The translations under genes and the position numbers were made by a program. From an uncultured Lentisphaeria bacterium (lineage in GTDB: Bacteria > Verrucomicrobiota > Lentisphaeria > Victivallales > UBA1829), in assembly GCA_949282305.1 (NCBI GenBank), contig CASDPB010000032.1:1-40095 (forward strand): a stretch of 40,095 bases of DNA. Direction: 5' to 3'. Of this stretch, positions 1 through 7,816 are shown in pieces. Each line of letters starts with the position of its first letter. The first letter of the stretch is position 1. Under the pieces are notes generated by a model. It did no database searches and had not been told where the DNA came from. It saw nothing but the letters and a program-made list of their open reading frames with translations.

Positions 1-2435
1 CCATTGGCACTTACGACAGACTCGCCGGACTCATTTCCCCTGAATGCAACACCGGTTTCAAGAGTGACATTTCCACCGGCACTGATTACAGACTGATTGC
101 CGGTATTCTCCGTGAAGATGCCGCCGTTCACAGTAACATTTCCATTTGCAACAACTACGGAATTACCGGATTCATTCTCACGGAAGCTGGCATCACTGAG
201 AGTGACATTTCCTTCGGAATGAATCACTGACTGATTGCCGGTATTCCCGGTGAAGCTGCCGCCGTTCACAGTAACATTTTGACCTGTAATCAAATCTCCG
301 GCATTGGTATTGTCCGTAAAGCTGGTCTCGTTAATTGTTACAATTCCGTTAGACATTACCAGAGAACCATTGCCAGTGTTGCTCTTAAATGCTCCTCCTG
401 TCACAGTCAAATCACTTTCAGAAGAAATGACGGACCGATCTGAACTGTTGTTATTGAATATGGTATCTGTAACCTTGATTACACCGGAATTTTCAATTAC
501 GGCAGCAGAACCGGCAACATTATCTTCAAATGTTGATTTTGCAATCGTCAGTTCAGCATCATTACGAACAGCGCCATTGCGGGTATTTTTTACTGTTACA
601 CCGCTCAGCTCATTTTTTCCGGTTCCGGCAAAACTGAATGCGGAAGCCATTCCATTTCCATCCACGACAATATTGGAAAGCAGAAGTGCGGCACTTCCTG
701 TTAATTTGAACATTTCCGCAGTTCCTGCCGCTTTTATGGAGACACTTTCTGAAAGGGCTTTGAGCAAATCACCGTTGATGGTTACAGTTCCGCTTGTCCA
801 GTCAATCACATTTTCCAAGATAAATTCAGCGGCTATGCCACTGTCTATTTCGTTCTGCAATGCTTCTATATCGAATTGAATCGTAATATCTCCCCAGAAT
901 TGAGCGGTTTCAATCGCTTCACGGAGAGAATATTTGTCATTCGCAAAATCCGTGTCGTCGGAAAATGTATTGACTTCTTTTATCGTTATTATAATAGAAG
1001 CCGTAAATGCTCCGATGGAATATTTGCCTTCTCCGGGAAATGCGGTACGGTCATTGCCGAGCTGGTCATAGGCATTTCCAGCAGAATCACGATAAAGAGT
1101 TCCTCCCGCCAGCGCCGGATTTTGAGCATCTGTTGAAAGGGCGATGACTCCTGTGTTTGGATCGAAAACATTTGTCCCGAAAATCAATTCCGCACTATAG
1201 CCGTTCTCTTCCGTTCCAACCAGAGAATAACCGTCATTCCCGTATGCCCCATCAATATTTTCATAACCAGTACTGCCGTTTCCAATTACAAGAGTATTGT
1301 TCAGCATGACTGTTGCGTCAGAATTAAACAAGCCATATTGACTGCCTGTATTCAATGCCAGTGTGGTATTGGTCAAAGTAAGGCTGCCTGTGTTTGTATA
1401 AATTGCAGCGCCGTTGGAAACATTCCCGGCTATCGTGGTATTGAACAGCTCGGCAGAACCTTTTTCCAGATAAAATGCTGCTCCGGTTGAAGTGGAAGTG
1501 GCAGTTACACTGTTCCCATACATGGAAAGATAAGAAAGACTGACAACTCCGTCTCCTTGATAAATGCCGCCGCCATAAGCCGCTGTATTGTTGTTCAGGG
1601 AAATGATTATCTCCGATGGCGATGTATTTGTCAGTGTGAATGTGCCTTCGTTATAAACCGCACCGCCGCGCCCGCTCATATTATTCCCGTTGATATTGAC
1701 AGGTACATTGAGGGATGTTACATATTCTGCGGTATTCGATGACAGAGTGACATTAGTCAGCGTTGCCGTTGCTCCGGATGCGACATATATGCCTCCTCCC
1801 TGTCCAGTGGTATTGTCAGACTCATTCTGGAATGTCCAACCGGTAGCGGTATTCGATGAAATATCTCCGACTGCATTCGCCGCGCCATCCATCGTAAATG
1901 TTCCTGCCGCCAGATAGACACCGCCTCCCCGGACAGCTTCGTTTCCGGTGATGGAACTACCGGCAACTTCCACTGCCGAACTATTGCCGGATGTCTTCAG
2001 TTCCGAAACAGTGATTTCCACCTTCCCTTCGGAATAAATTCCGCCGCCAGAGGATACGATATAATCAGGAACATCCGGATTGTTCCCTGTGCCGGGGCGT
2101 GTGTATTCATCGGTTGTATTGCCGGAAATCGTCACGCCTTTCAGGATAACGGAACTGCCGGAGGATACATAGATTCCACCGCCCTGAGATTCGGGAATTC
2201 CTGATGTCGGAATATTGTAGTTTGTAGATATCCCCTGTTTCAAGGTATTGCCTGAAATTGTCGCACGTTCCAAAGAAACACTGCCGGTCGTTGCAATATA
2301 AAGCCCGGCGCCGCTGACTGCGGAATTGGAGGAAACGATGAACGATTCCGGAGTGCTTAATGTCAGATAATTTTTATTTTCTACATCATAATAATAAAGC
2401 GTATGATTTCCTTTCAGCGTGGAGAACTTGCTCAC
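1..2435 (-). CDS. Giant repetitive beta-helix surface protein (CSLREA / choice-of-anchor Q type), partial at both ends
   Basis: The minus-strand frame is open from about 2477 to the window start without a stop. From its start the protein has right-handed beta-helix rungs rich in G-G-G-I-Y and S-G-N-T, like polymorphic outer-membrane and pectate-lyase-like proteins. A choice-of-anchor-Q-like block follows (G-Y-S-L-V-G, then N-V-F-D-P-N-T-G and A-L-A-G-G), then a CSLREA-like block (Y-S-L-R-E-A-I-E), then roughly 22-residue repeats of the form G-N-V-T-V-N-G-G-x-F-x-x-N-T-G. Such proteins are usually secreted or cell-surface adhesins in Lentisphaerota and Chlamydiae. The 5' end looks broken. There is no signal peptide and no ATG near the beginning; a GTG at 2435 lacks a spaced Shine-Dalgarno, and beta-helix sequence stops where another open frame begins on the plus strand. 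The 3' end lies outside the window. Function beyond an adhesin-like role is inference. Confidence 0.75.
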   Translation of the reverse strand, partial: MSKFSTLKGNHTLYYYDVENKNYLTLSTPESFIVSSNSAVSGAGLYIATTGSVSLERATISGNTLKQGISTNYNIPTSGIPESQGGGIYVSSGSSVILKGVTISGNTTDEYTRPGTGNNPDVPDYIVSSGGGIYSEGKVEITVSELKTSGNSSAVEVAGSSITGNEAVRGGGVYLAAGTFTMDGAANAVGDISSNTATGWTFQNESDNTTGQGGGIYVASGATATLTNVTLSSNTAEYVTSLNVPVNINGNNMSGRGGAVYNEGTFTLTNTSPSEIIISLNNNTAAYGGGIYQGDGVVSLSYLSMYGNSVTATSTSTGAAFYLEKGSAELFNTTIAGNVSNGAAIYTNTGSLTLTNTTLALNTGSQYGLFNSDATVMLNNTLVIGNGSTGYENIDGAYGNDGYSLVGTEENGYSAELIFGTNVFDPNTGVIALSTDAQNPALAGGTLYRDSAGNAYDQLGNDRTAFPGEGKYSIGAFTASIIITIKEVNTFSDDTDFANDKYSLREAIETAQFWGDITIQFDIEALQNEIDSGIAAEFILENVIDWTSGTVTINGDLLKALSESVSIKAAGTAEMFKLTGSAALLLSNIVVDGNGMASAFSFAGTGKNELSGVTVKNTRNGAVRNDAELTIAKSTFEDNVAGSAAVIENSGVIKVTDTIFNNNSSDRSVISSESDLTVTGGAFKSNTGNGSLVMSNGIVTINETSFTDNTNAGDLITGQNVTVNGGSFTGNTGNQSVIHSEGNVTLSDASFRENESGNSVVVANGNVTVNGGIFTENTGNQSVISAGGNVTLETGVAFRGNESGESVVSAN

Positions 2436-2479
2436 GTCCCTGTGAAGAAGACACTTCAGAACATCGGCTTGAGTTCGTC

Positions 2480-2773
2480 ATGAAGATGCCGGACTGTGTG
2501 GTCGATCCAGAGAGCAGAGAGAAAGTCATTCGTTACTTCCAGCAGGAACAGGGAGGAACGAACTGTTGGGGAGAAGTCAAGGCATTTCTGGAGACCGCAG
2601 AGTGCACCGTGGATGAGAACGGGAACCCTCACTTTTCCAATCAACTGAATACTCTGAACAATCTGACTTTGCAGGAGACGATAGGCGAGCTTGACTGGGC
2701 ATGGCGCAACTCGCTCTTTACCGTCTTCCTGCAATCAGGTATGGTCAGCTTGAATGTAAAAAAGGATAACTGA
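2480..2773 (+). CDS. Small hypothetical protein, probably a 3' gene fragment
   Basis: An open frame of 97 codons from ATG 2480 (second ATG at 2486) to TGA at 2773. I do not recognise the protein. It is acidic, rich in Q, E and W, and ends with a segment E-L-D-W-A-W-R-N-S-L-F-T-V-F-L-Q. No Shine-Dalgarno precedes either ATG, and the frame stays open upstream into the truncated beta-helix gene, so this may be the C-terminal remainder of a larger gene joined to other DNA near 2435. A perfect 30-bp palindrome begins 7 bp after the stop and could terminate it. The low-repeat, balanced codon use suggests real coding sequence rather than chance. Confidence 0.45.
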   Translation: MKMPDCVVDPESREKVIRYFQQEQGGTNCWGEVKAFLETAECTVDENGNPHFSNQLNTLNNLTLQETIGELDWAWRNSLFTVFLQSGMVSLNVKKDN

Positions 2774-3081
2774 CATTATCATCAGTTGGAGCTTGCAAGC
2801 TCCAACTGATGAACAACGGCTTTCGTTCTGATAAACGTGAATTATACCCACTGTAGCAGGGATTATGAGGAACCATACGATCAAGATTCACTGTCTCTAC
2901 CCGGTAGCCTACGACTCCGAATACGAGTTGTTGTCAGGAGCCGTATCAGATGATCTTTCATATCGGTGATCACTCCGATCCGCATCAGCAGAACCTTAAT
3001 GAATCACGAATATAAAATAGCCACAACATATTAATTACTAACATATTAAGACTTAACACCAGCAATCGGTAACACTTTTGT
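2774..3081. other. Gene-free stretch downstream of the 97-codon fragment
   Basis: About 300 bp without a credible reading frame, lying between two convergent genes. Apart from the palindrome at 2781-2810 I see no repeats, RNA gene or promoter. The last 80 bp before the convergent AAA/PD-(D/E)XK gene are AT-rich. Confidence 0.5.
2781..2810. terminator. Perfect 30-bp palindrome, probable bidirectional terminator
   Basis: Arms ATCAGTTGGAGCTTG and its exact reverse complement abut with no spacer, 7 bp after the upstream stop codon. There is no T-run on either side. It belongs to a set of long-stem, short-loop hairpins found after genes across this window, so a terminator or transcript-end stabiliser role is likely but unproven. 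Confidence 0.5.
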
Positions 3082-4641
3082 TCACGATACAACGTCTTCG
3101 GTCTGCCAGTCGATGAGCTGGCCTTTCTCCGAGTCGAAGTTGACTCCGATCATCGTGATCTTCTTCGAGGACAGAAGATACTTCTTGAAGTAGGCTTTTT
3201 CCTTGATCTGAGATAACGCGGTATCATCATCGTCGAGCTTGAACTCAAACAGATAGATGTGATCGTCCGTCTGGACAACCGCATCGATCCGACCGTCATT
3301 CGTGCAGGACTCGGCTTCGATATTGAATCCGAGCAACCGGAAGATCGCATAGAAGACAGTCTGGAATGTCGCTTCGCTCTTCTTGTGGATCGTATAAGGC
3401 ACCCCGGCAAAGAACGATTCGAGAACCTTCCTCGCCTGATTCAGATTGCCCTCCAGGAACGCGGTCGCCAGATCAGCGGAGAAGCTGCTGACCTCCCGTT
3501 GTGTTCTGCCTACGTAGCTGTTCAGCAGATAGGTACTGAAAGATTCGGCAACCTCCTCGTTCGGGAAGTCGAGCCAGAACCAGCGTTTGTTGAAACGAAT
3601 CTCGCTGGATTTGATCGTCAGATACCCTGTCTGCAACAGCAGCGTTACAGGGTCGATGTTTGGAATCTCGAACGCATCGAATGTCACGCCGGGAACCGCT
3701 CTCGATACCGCATCCTCAAAGTTGAAGTCGGTCTTCTTGGCAAGCTCCATCAGGAACGAAGGCGTTCCGGTAGCGAACCAGTAGTTGTCGAACTTGCCAT
3801 CGTTCTCAAAGAACTTCGCTATGGACACCGGGTTGTAAACCGTCTCCGAAGTCTCCTCGAAACAGTAACCGTCATACCACGCCTTGAGCTTCCGTTTCAG
3901 TTCCTCCACCGAGACCTTCTGCGCCTGTGCGGTCGCTTCGATCCGATCGCTGAAGTAGTGTTCCAGTTCCGATTGCGTATAACCGAACATGGTCGCATAG
4001 TCGCTGTGCATCGTAATATCGGTTAAATTGTTGAGGTCCGAGAACAGCGATACGTGACAGAACTTCGTCACTCCCGTGATAAACACGAACCGTAACGAGT
4101 TCTCAAAGGCTTTGATGACGGAGTAAAACGCCTTGAGCTCGTTCAGGATGTCTTGAACATGAGGAGCACTGATATTATTCAGAATCGGTTTATCATATTC
4201 ATCAATAAGAACAACCAGCTTCTGCTCTCCGGAAGACAGTGTACGAATGAGCTCCCGGAACATCTCGCAAGGCTCTGTCGCATTCAAAGCGATATGGTGA
4301 TCCTCGGCACACTCCTGAACGAGTCTGCTCAAGCTGTTCCGTGTTTCCTTCAGCCCGTGAAAGCTCCAACCGTTGAGATCAAGATGGATGACCGGATACG
4401 GTTTCCAGTCGTATTCTTTCTTCGAGATCGCCAAGCCGTCGAACAGCTCCCTGCGTCCTTCAAAGATCGCCTTGAGAGTGGAGACCGTCAACGACTTTCC
4501 GAAACGACGGGGACGTGACAGGAAGTAGAAACCTTTATACGAACGAACCAGTTTCCAGACATATTCAGTCTTATCAACATACAGGTATTTCCCTTGCCGG
4601 AGATCGGCGAATGTGTAAACACTGTCTGTGAGTTCCTTCAT
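3082..4641 (-). CDS. AAA-ATPase-like protein with C-terminal PD-(D/E)XK nuclease domain
   Basis: A 519-residue protein with the full architecture of the AAA-ATPase-like (PF09820) plus PD-(D/E)XK (DUF1703/PDDEXK_9) family. Near residues 40-52 is the atypical Walker A R-P-R-R-F-G-K-S-L, preceded by Y-V-D-K-T. The Walker B-like L-V-V-L-I-D-E-Y-D-K-P lies near residues 140-150. The C-terminus carries G-R-I-D-A-V-V followed by Y-L-F-E-F-K-L, the D...E-x-K nuclease core. The family is multicopy in Bacteroidota and Lentisphaerota, often near mobile DNA; its biological role is not established. ATG 4641 has only a weak purine-rich stretch upstream, but the N-terminus matches the family start. Converges with the fragment at 2480 and is divergent from the operon beginning near 4926. 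Confidence 0.85.
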   Translation of the reverse strand: MKELTDSVYTFADLRQGKYLYVDKTEYVWKLVRSYKGFYFLSRPRRFGKSLTVSTLKAIFEGRRELFDGLAISKKEYDWKPYPVIHLDLNGWSFHGLKETRNSLSRLVQECAEDHHIALNATEPCEMFRELIRTLSSGEQKLVVLIDEYDKPILNNISAPHVQDILNELKAFYSVIKAFENSLRFVFITGVTKFCHVSLFSDLNNLTDITMHSDYATMFGYTQSELEHYFSDRIEATAQAQKVSVEELKRKLKAWYDGYCFEETSETVYNPVSIAKFFENDGKFDNYWFATGTPSFLMELAKKTDFNFEDAVSRAVPGVTFDAFEIPNIDPVTLLLQTGYLTIKSSEIRFNKRWFWLDFPNEEVAESFSTYLLNSYVGRTQREVSSFSADLATAFLEGNLNQARKVLESFFAGVPYTIHKKSEATFQTVFYAIFRLLGFNIEAESCTNDGRIDAVVQTDDHIYLFEFKLDDDDTALSQIKEKAYFKKYLLSSKKITMIGVNFDSEKGQLIDWQTEDVVS

Positions 4642-4722
4642 CGTTCATATCCTCCAATATCTTACTATACAGCGAGTCCAGTGATTTTCAAGCTGGGACG
4701 CTGTAAGATTGCGATGAGTTCA

Positions 4723-4759
4723 GATCCCTTCTGAAGACTGCCAGTCTTCAGAAGGGATC
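4723..4759. terminator. 17-bp perfect stem with 3-nt loop
   Basis: GATCCCTTCTGAAGACT pairs perfectly with the sequence ending at 4759 around the loop GCC. It lies 80 bp upstream of the AAA/PD-(D/E)XK gene start, with no T-run. It could insulate the divergent units or end a transcript entering from the left. Confidence 0.4.
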
Positions 4760-4925
4760 GTCTATCTATCACAACGAAGCTGAAAACGCCTGCTTTTGTC
4801 CCTGCTCCAGCAGGAACTTTCGATCTTCAAAACGTCTGTTTCAGGCTCCTCTACCCTACTGCCTTCATGACCGGATATTAACCATCTCCAAGCGAACATT
4901 CTTTCAGTAATTGCAACGATGTGAT

Positions 4926-4954
4926 TTGACAAAGCTCCGAACGCCCCATATATT
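4926..4954 (+). promoter_or_regulatory. Sigma-70-like promoter of the 5.3-13.9 kb operon
   Basis: TTGACA (4926-4931) and TATATT (4949-4954) are separated by 17 bp, close to the bacterial consensus. A start near 4961 would give a leader of about 310 nt before the first gene at 5272, containing the structured element at 5053-5193. No other good promoter was seen before 5272. Confidence 0.6.
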
Positions 4955-5052
4955 ACAGATGTTCTTGTGACACTCTAACCTAACCGGAGGAATAAACAGA
5001 CCAGAGTTTCAACGATCAATCAACAATGAGATAACGTAAACTTTAAGTAGGT

Positions 5053-5193
5053 TTCACCTAAGGAAACGCCAAAAACCAGTGAATCAAACCTGCGACTTGA
5101 GTTTGCGCCCAGGCTTGGGCGCTCTCTGTTCGTATAGGTTTGATAGGCATTGGCGTGCCTCTTAGGTGAATACAGCAGAGGGCGTCTTTTTTT
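5053..5193 (+). ncRNA. Structured 5' leader, attenuator- or riboswitch-like
   Basis: Nested pairings are visible. TTCACCTAAG (5053-5062) pairs with CTTAGGTGAA (5161-5170). ATCAAACCT (5083-5091) pairs with AGGTTTGAT (5136-5144). GCGCCCA and TGGGCGC (5105-5111, 5116-5122) form an inner hairpin around GGCT. In competition with the inner hairpin, GCGCTCTCTG (5119-5128) can pair over 10 positions, including G-U pairs, with CAGAGGGCGT (5176-5185), directly followed by C and seven T (5187-5193), as in an intrinsic terminator. The overlap of the two 5' arms suggests a terminator/antiterminator switch 80 nt before the first operon gene. It matches no riboswitch class that I recognise. Confidence 0.5.
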
Positions 5194-5271
5194 ATGCCGA
5201 ATCCAAATCCATATCTGTCATATTCCGACATCCTCTGCAACTGAAACAATAGATCACACGAAGTGGAAATC

Positions 5272-5727
5272 ATGTCATCCAATTTTGATTGGGAATGGAC
5301 TGGGAACCAGAAAAGATGGACAGAAGATGAACGAAAGAAAATGCAAGAGGCATTCGATCACTTTCACCAGTCGAAAGAATGGGATATGATCTGCGTGATT
5401 TATGAAGTAGATGACTGCTTTGATATTGTTATCCGGGATGAAGAAGACATCAATTGTCGTTGTCTCCATGGTGAAGTCTGGGAAAAAGCGTATTTAACAC
5501 CGGAACAATTGAAATCTATTCAGGAAGAACAGCAAAAACTGGAACAAAAGGAAGAAGAAGTTCCCCCTGAAGAACAATCGGAAAACACCTACCAATGGGG
5601 AATGATCTGTCGAGACACGGGGCTGCGCATGGATGGAAGAATCACAGCCCGTTCGCCGGAAGAAGCTGAACGTATATTGCGACGGGATAAGTACCACATG
5701 AATACGGGAATCACGGTTTTTTATTGA
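5272..5727 (+). CDS. Small acidic hypothetical protein, first gene of the operon
   Basis: A 151-residue protein, start ATG 5272 (an in-frame GTG lies at 5263; neither has a strong Shine-Dalgarno). The first 75 residues contain W-E-W and acidic stretches. Residues 85-110 are a Q/E/K-rich helical linker. The last 45 residues form a compact unit with the pattern W-G-M-I-C-R-D-T-G, S-P-E-E-A-E-R-I-L, G-I-T-V-F. This strand-helix-strand pattern resembles the repeat in the 58-residue and secreted 142-residue proteins further down the operon. Function unknown. A run of six T at 5717-5722 sits at the C-terminal codons, and a shifted frame stays open for about 23 codons to TAA at 5795, ending in a similar G-I-T-L motif, so a frameshift, real or sequencing-derived, is possible. 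Confidence 0.6.
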   Translation: MSSNFDWEWTGNQKRWTEDERKKMQEAFDHFHQSKEWDMICVIYEVDDCFDIVIRDEEDINCRCLHGEVWEKAYLTPEQLKSIQEEQQKLEQKEEEVPPEEQSENTYQWGMICRDTGLRMDGRITARSPEEAERILRRDKYHMNTGITVFY

Positions 5728-5814
5728 AAGATGTAGAGGAATATGTTTTCTATGGCATTGAGCAACATGGATACGGAATTACATTGAATCTCTAAACAAC
5801 AAGGAGAGGGCATA

Positions 5815-6807
5815 ATGGATACCCCTGATTTCAAAGAACACTTCAGTTCGCTGCTCACCGAGAGCGAAGAGCACCTGTCCACGCTGGATCAGTTCCTGGC
5901 GGAACGTCTGGAACAAGCGGAGATCAGCGATCCGCAAACCGTCATCGCTGGCATTGACGCGGTTCTCGACTCCATCGACCGCAATCACGAGAACTTGATC
6001 ACAAGCAAACAGACCGGGACAAGCCGTACCGCCTGGCTTCAGCAGAACCTGACGGAACAGACCTCCTCCCTGAAAGAGAATCAGGCGGCAACACTGATTG
6101 ACACCATTACCAGTTCCATGACCGGAGAGACCGCGACGACCGTAAATGAAAACGGCTCTTTCTCCGGACTGGATGCTGTGGAAAAAGTGCGCAATCTGGA
6201 TCAGGCGTTGATCGCAACCACCTGTCAGGCGCAGGCCGAGCTTCAGAACGCCGTCCTCAGCGCTCCCGATGACACCATCCGGGAAAGCAGGTTGATGCAA
6301 CGGGCCATTGAAGAGAAAGACTCCGTCGCTTTTAAACAGATCAGGAAGATCGCAGCGGTCTGTCTGATGACGATGGGATTGGAGAGGCCACTGGATTACG
6401 TTTCTGCTTCCATGTTCGCAGACCGGGGCATCTTCTCCGTCCAGACTGACTTCGCGGTCGGTTCCGGTGAGTGCAATGAAACAGATGCGGTGGAACGGTT
6501 GATCGACCGTGGCGCGGCTCAACTCAAAACATGGCTTGAAGTGACTGTTCCCCGTCTGATTGATGCCGGTCTCACGGCAATTTCAACCTATGTGGTGGCG
6601 CATTGTCCTTCGGCGGCTCCGGTGATAGCCAAGGTCGCTCCCGTTGTTCGTTCTGTGTGCCAAATGGCTGCCATTCCCGCCATCCGCAAAGGAGCGGAGA
6701 AGATTCAAGCCGCAGCAAAGTCCTGGTGGCAGAAGCTGAAGAACAAGAGCAATAGCGCTTTCGTAAAGATTGTCAATACGGCAAGCAACCTTCTGTCCGC
6801 TGACTAA
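5815..6807 (+). CDS. Helical hypothetical protein with hydrophobic C-terminal segment
   Basis: A 330-residue protein, ATG 5815 preceded by AAGGAGAGGG at good spacing. I do not recognise a family. The sequence is largely helical and acidic in the first 230 residues (E/D/Q/T-rich, few prolines). A moderately hydrophobic stretch around residues 245-285 (L-T-A-I-S-T-Y-V-V-A and A-P-V-I-A-K-V-A-P-V-V) is followed by a lysine-rich tail (W-W-Q-K-L-K-N-K). The tail could associate with a membrane or pack as a helical bundle. It sits 14 bp before the propeller gene at 6822, so it is co-transcribed with it. No catalytic motif is visible. Confidence 0.65.
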   Translation: MDTPDFKEHFSSLLTESEEHLSTLDQFLAERLEQAEISDPQTVIAGIDAVLDSIDRNHENLITSKQTGTSRTAWLQQNLTEQTSSLKENQAATLIDTITSSMTGETATTVNENGSFSGLDAVEKVRNLDQALIATTCQAQAELQNAVLSAPDDTIRESRLMQRAIEEKDSVAFKQIRKIAAVCLMTMGLERPLDYVSASMFADRGIFSVQTDFAVGSGECNETDAVERLIDRGAAQLKTWLEVTVPRLIDAGLTAISTYVVAHCPSAAPVIAKVAPVVRSVCQMAAIPAIRKGAEKIQAAAKSWWQKLKNKSNSAFVKIVNTASNLLSAD

Positions 6808-6821
6808 GAGGAGAATGAAGC

Positions 6822-7790
6822 ATGAGCATAAATCTTGATCATATCAGTTTTACTTGGCAACCGATTACTCCATTCCCCAAAGGCCTTGAAACTGTTGTCT
6901 GTGACAACTCCCGATTTATCGCGTCCAGAATTGAACCGGGAAAAGGCACAGAACTTGCCATCAGCACTGACGGAATTAACTGGAATGAATTACCATGTTC
7001 AGGGTTCTTTACATCTTTCTACGCCTGTAACGGTTTGTATGCAGCAATCCGTGACAAGAAGTGTTGTTACTCCACTGATCTCGAAAGCTGGAAGGAAATT
7101 ACAGATGATCCCGTATCATTAAAGAAGTTGATCTGGACAAGTGATGAATACATCGCTCTTTGCGAGCAGGATTGCTACGATCCGCATAGCTATCCCCACA
7201 ACTACAAACAAACCGTTATCTATTCCTTGCAATCTGAGAAAAAAGTGTGGTGCAAGAACAGATTGGAACACGTAGTAAACGGAGATGTCTTTGCTGACCT
7301 CGTATACTTCAATGGTGAGTTTATTGCTGTAAGTTATAGAGATCCCGATTACGCAAGATACAATTCCAGTTTCAGTCCAGAACAAGTTTTATACAAAGGA
7401 CAAACAATCGAAGCGTTGGAGAGAGTTGAGACAGAGGATATTGAATTCTCGGAGGACAGTCGCTTATGGACCGGACTTGGGAAACTTTTCTTATGGGCAA
7501 GAGAAGACAAGACTTATGTCATTGATGACATTTGGACTTCATGGCAATCCATAGATTATAGAATCGTGGATATGGAGGAAGCCGATTCTTTTCTGATTGG
7601 GTGTCTGTCAGAGTCGCGGCAAGGTAAGTCCCGCAAAGAGCTGCATGTCTCTACGGATGGTGTTACATGGAAACCAATCAATCTTCCAGATTTCGACCTT
7701 GGGGGAAACGAGATCAAGCTTGTTTATCAAGCGGGAAGACTGATCGTTACTGATGGATGGCACGTTTGCATAGGCATCTTGACTCGTTGA
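6822..7790 (+). CDS. Asp-box (BNR-like) beta-propeller-like protein
   Basis: A 322-residue protein with GAGGAGAA upstream of ATG 6822. It contains repeats of the Asp-box form S-T-D-G-x-x-W: I-S-T-D-G-I-N-W-N-E-L near residues 45-56, Y-S-T-D-L-E-S-W-K-E-I near 78-88, and V-S-T-D-G-V-T-W-K-P-I near 280-292, with blade-like strands such as Y-F-N-G-E-F-I-A-V-S between them. Such repeats build sialidase-type or photosystem-assembly-like propellers used for binding. No signal peptide is present, so it should be cytoplasmic. It is a paralogue of the central part of the next protein (start 7817, 26 bp after this stop) and lacks that protein's N-terminal and DnaJ-like domains. Ligand unknown. Confidence 0.65.
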   Translation: MSINLDHISFTWQPITPFPKGLETVVCDNSRFIASRIEPGKGTELAISTDGINWNELPCSGFFTSFYACNGLYAAIRDKKCCYSTDLESWKEITDDPVSLKKLIWTSDEYIALCEQDCYDPHSYPHNYKQTVIYSLQSEKKVWCKNRLEHVVNGDVFADLVYFNGEFIAVSYRDPDYARYNSSFSPEQVLYKGQTIEALERVETEDIEFSEDSRLWTGLGKLFLWAREDKTYVIDDIWTSWQSIDYRIVDMEEADSFLIGCLSESRQGKSRKELHVSTDGVTWKPINLPDFDLGGNEIKLVYQAGRLIVTDGWHVCIGILTR

Positions 7791-7816
7791 GTAAAACACA
7801 ATAAGGGAGATTACAA

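Larger units (their letters stand above)
4642..5271. other. Long intergenic control region between divergent transcription units
   Basis: About 630 bp without a gene. It contains a long perfect stem-loop (4723-4759), a consensus-like promoter (4926-4954) and a structured leader ending in a T-run (5053-5193), all described separately. I see no other feature in it. Confidence 0.6.

Noticed and set aside
1-700. Short repeated segments that might look like a CRISPR or DNA repeat array.
   Set aside because: They are coding repeats of the beta-helix protein in an unbroken minus-strand frame, with variable length and no fixed spacers.
5053-5170. Integron attC site, suggested by the imperfect palindrome with outer arms.
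   Set aside because: No RYYYAAC/GTTRRRY core pair, no integron integrase and no cassette array; the T-run and promoter fit a transcriptional leader better.
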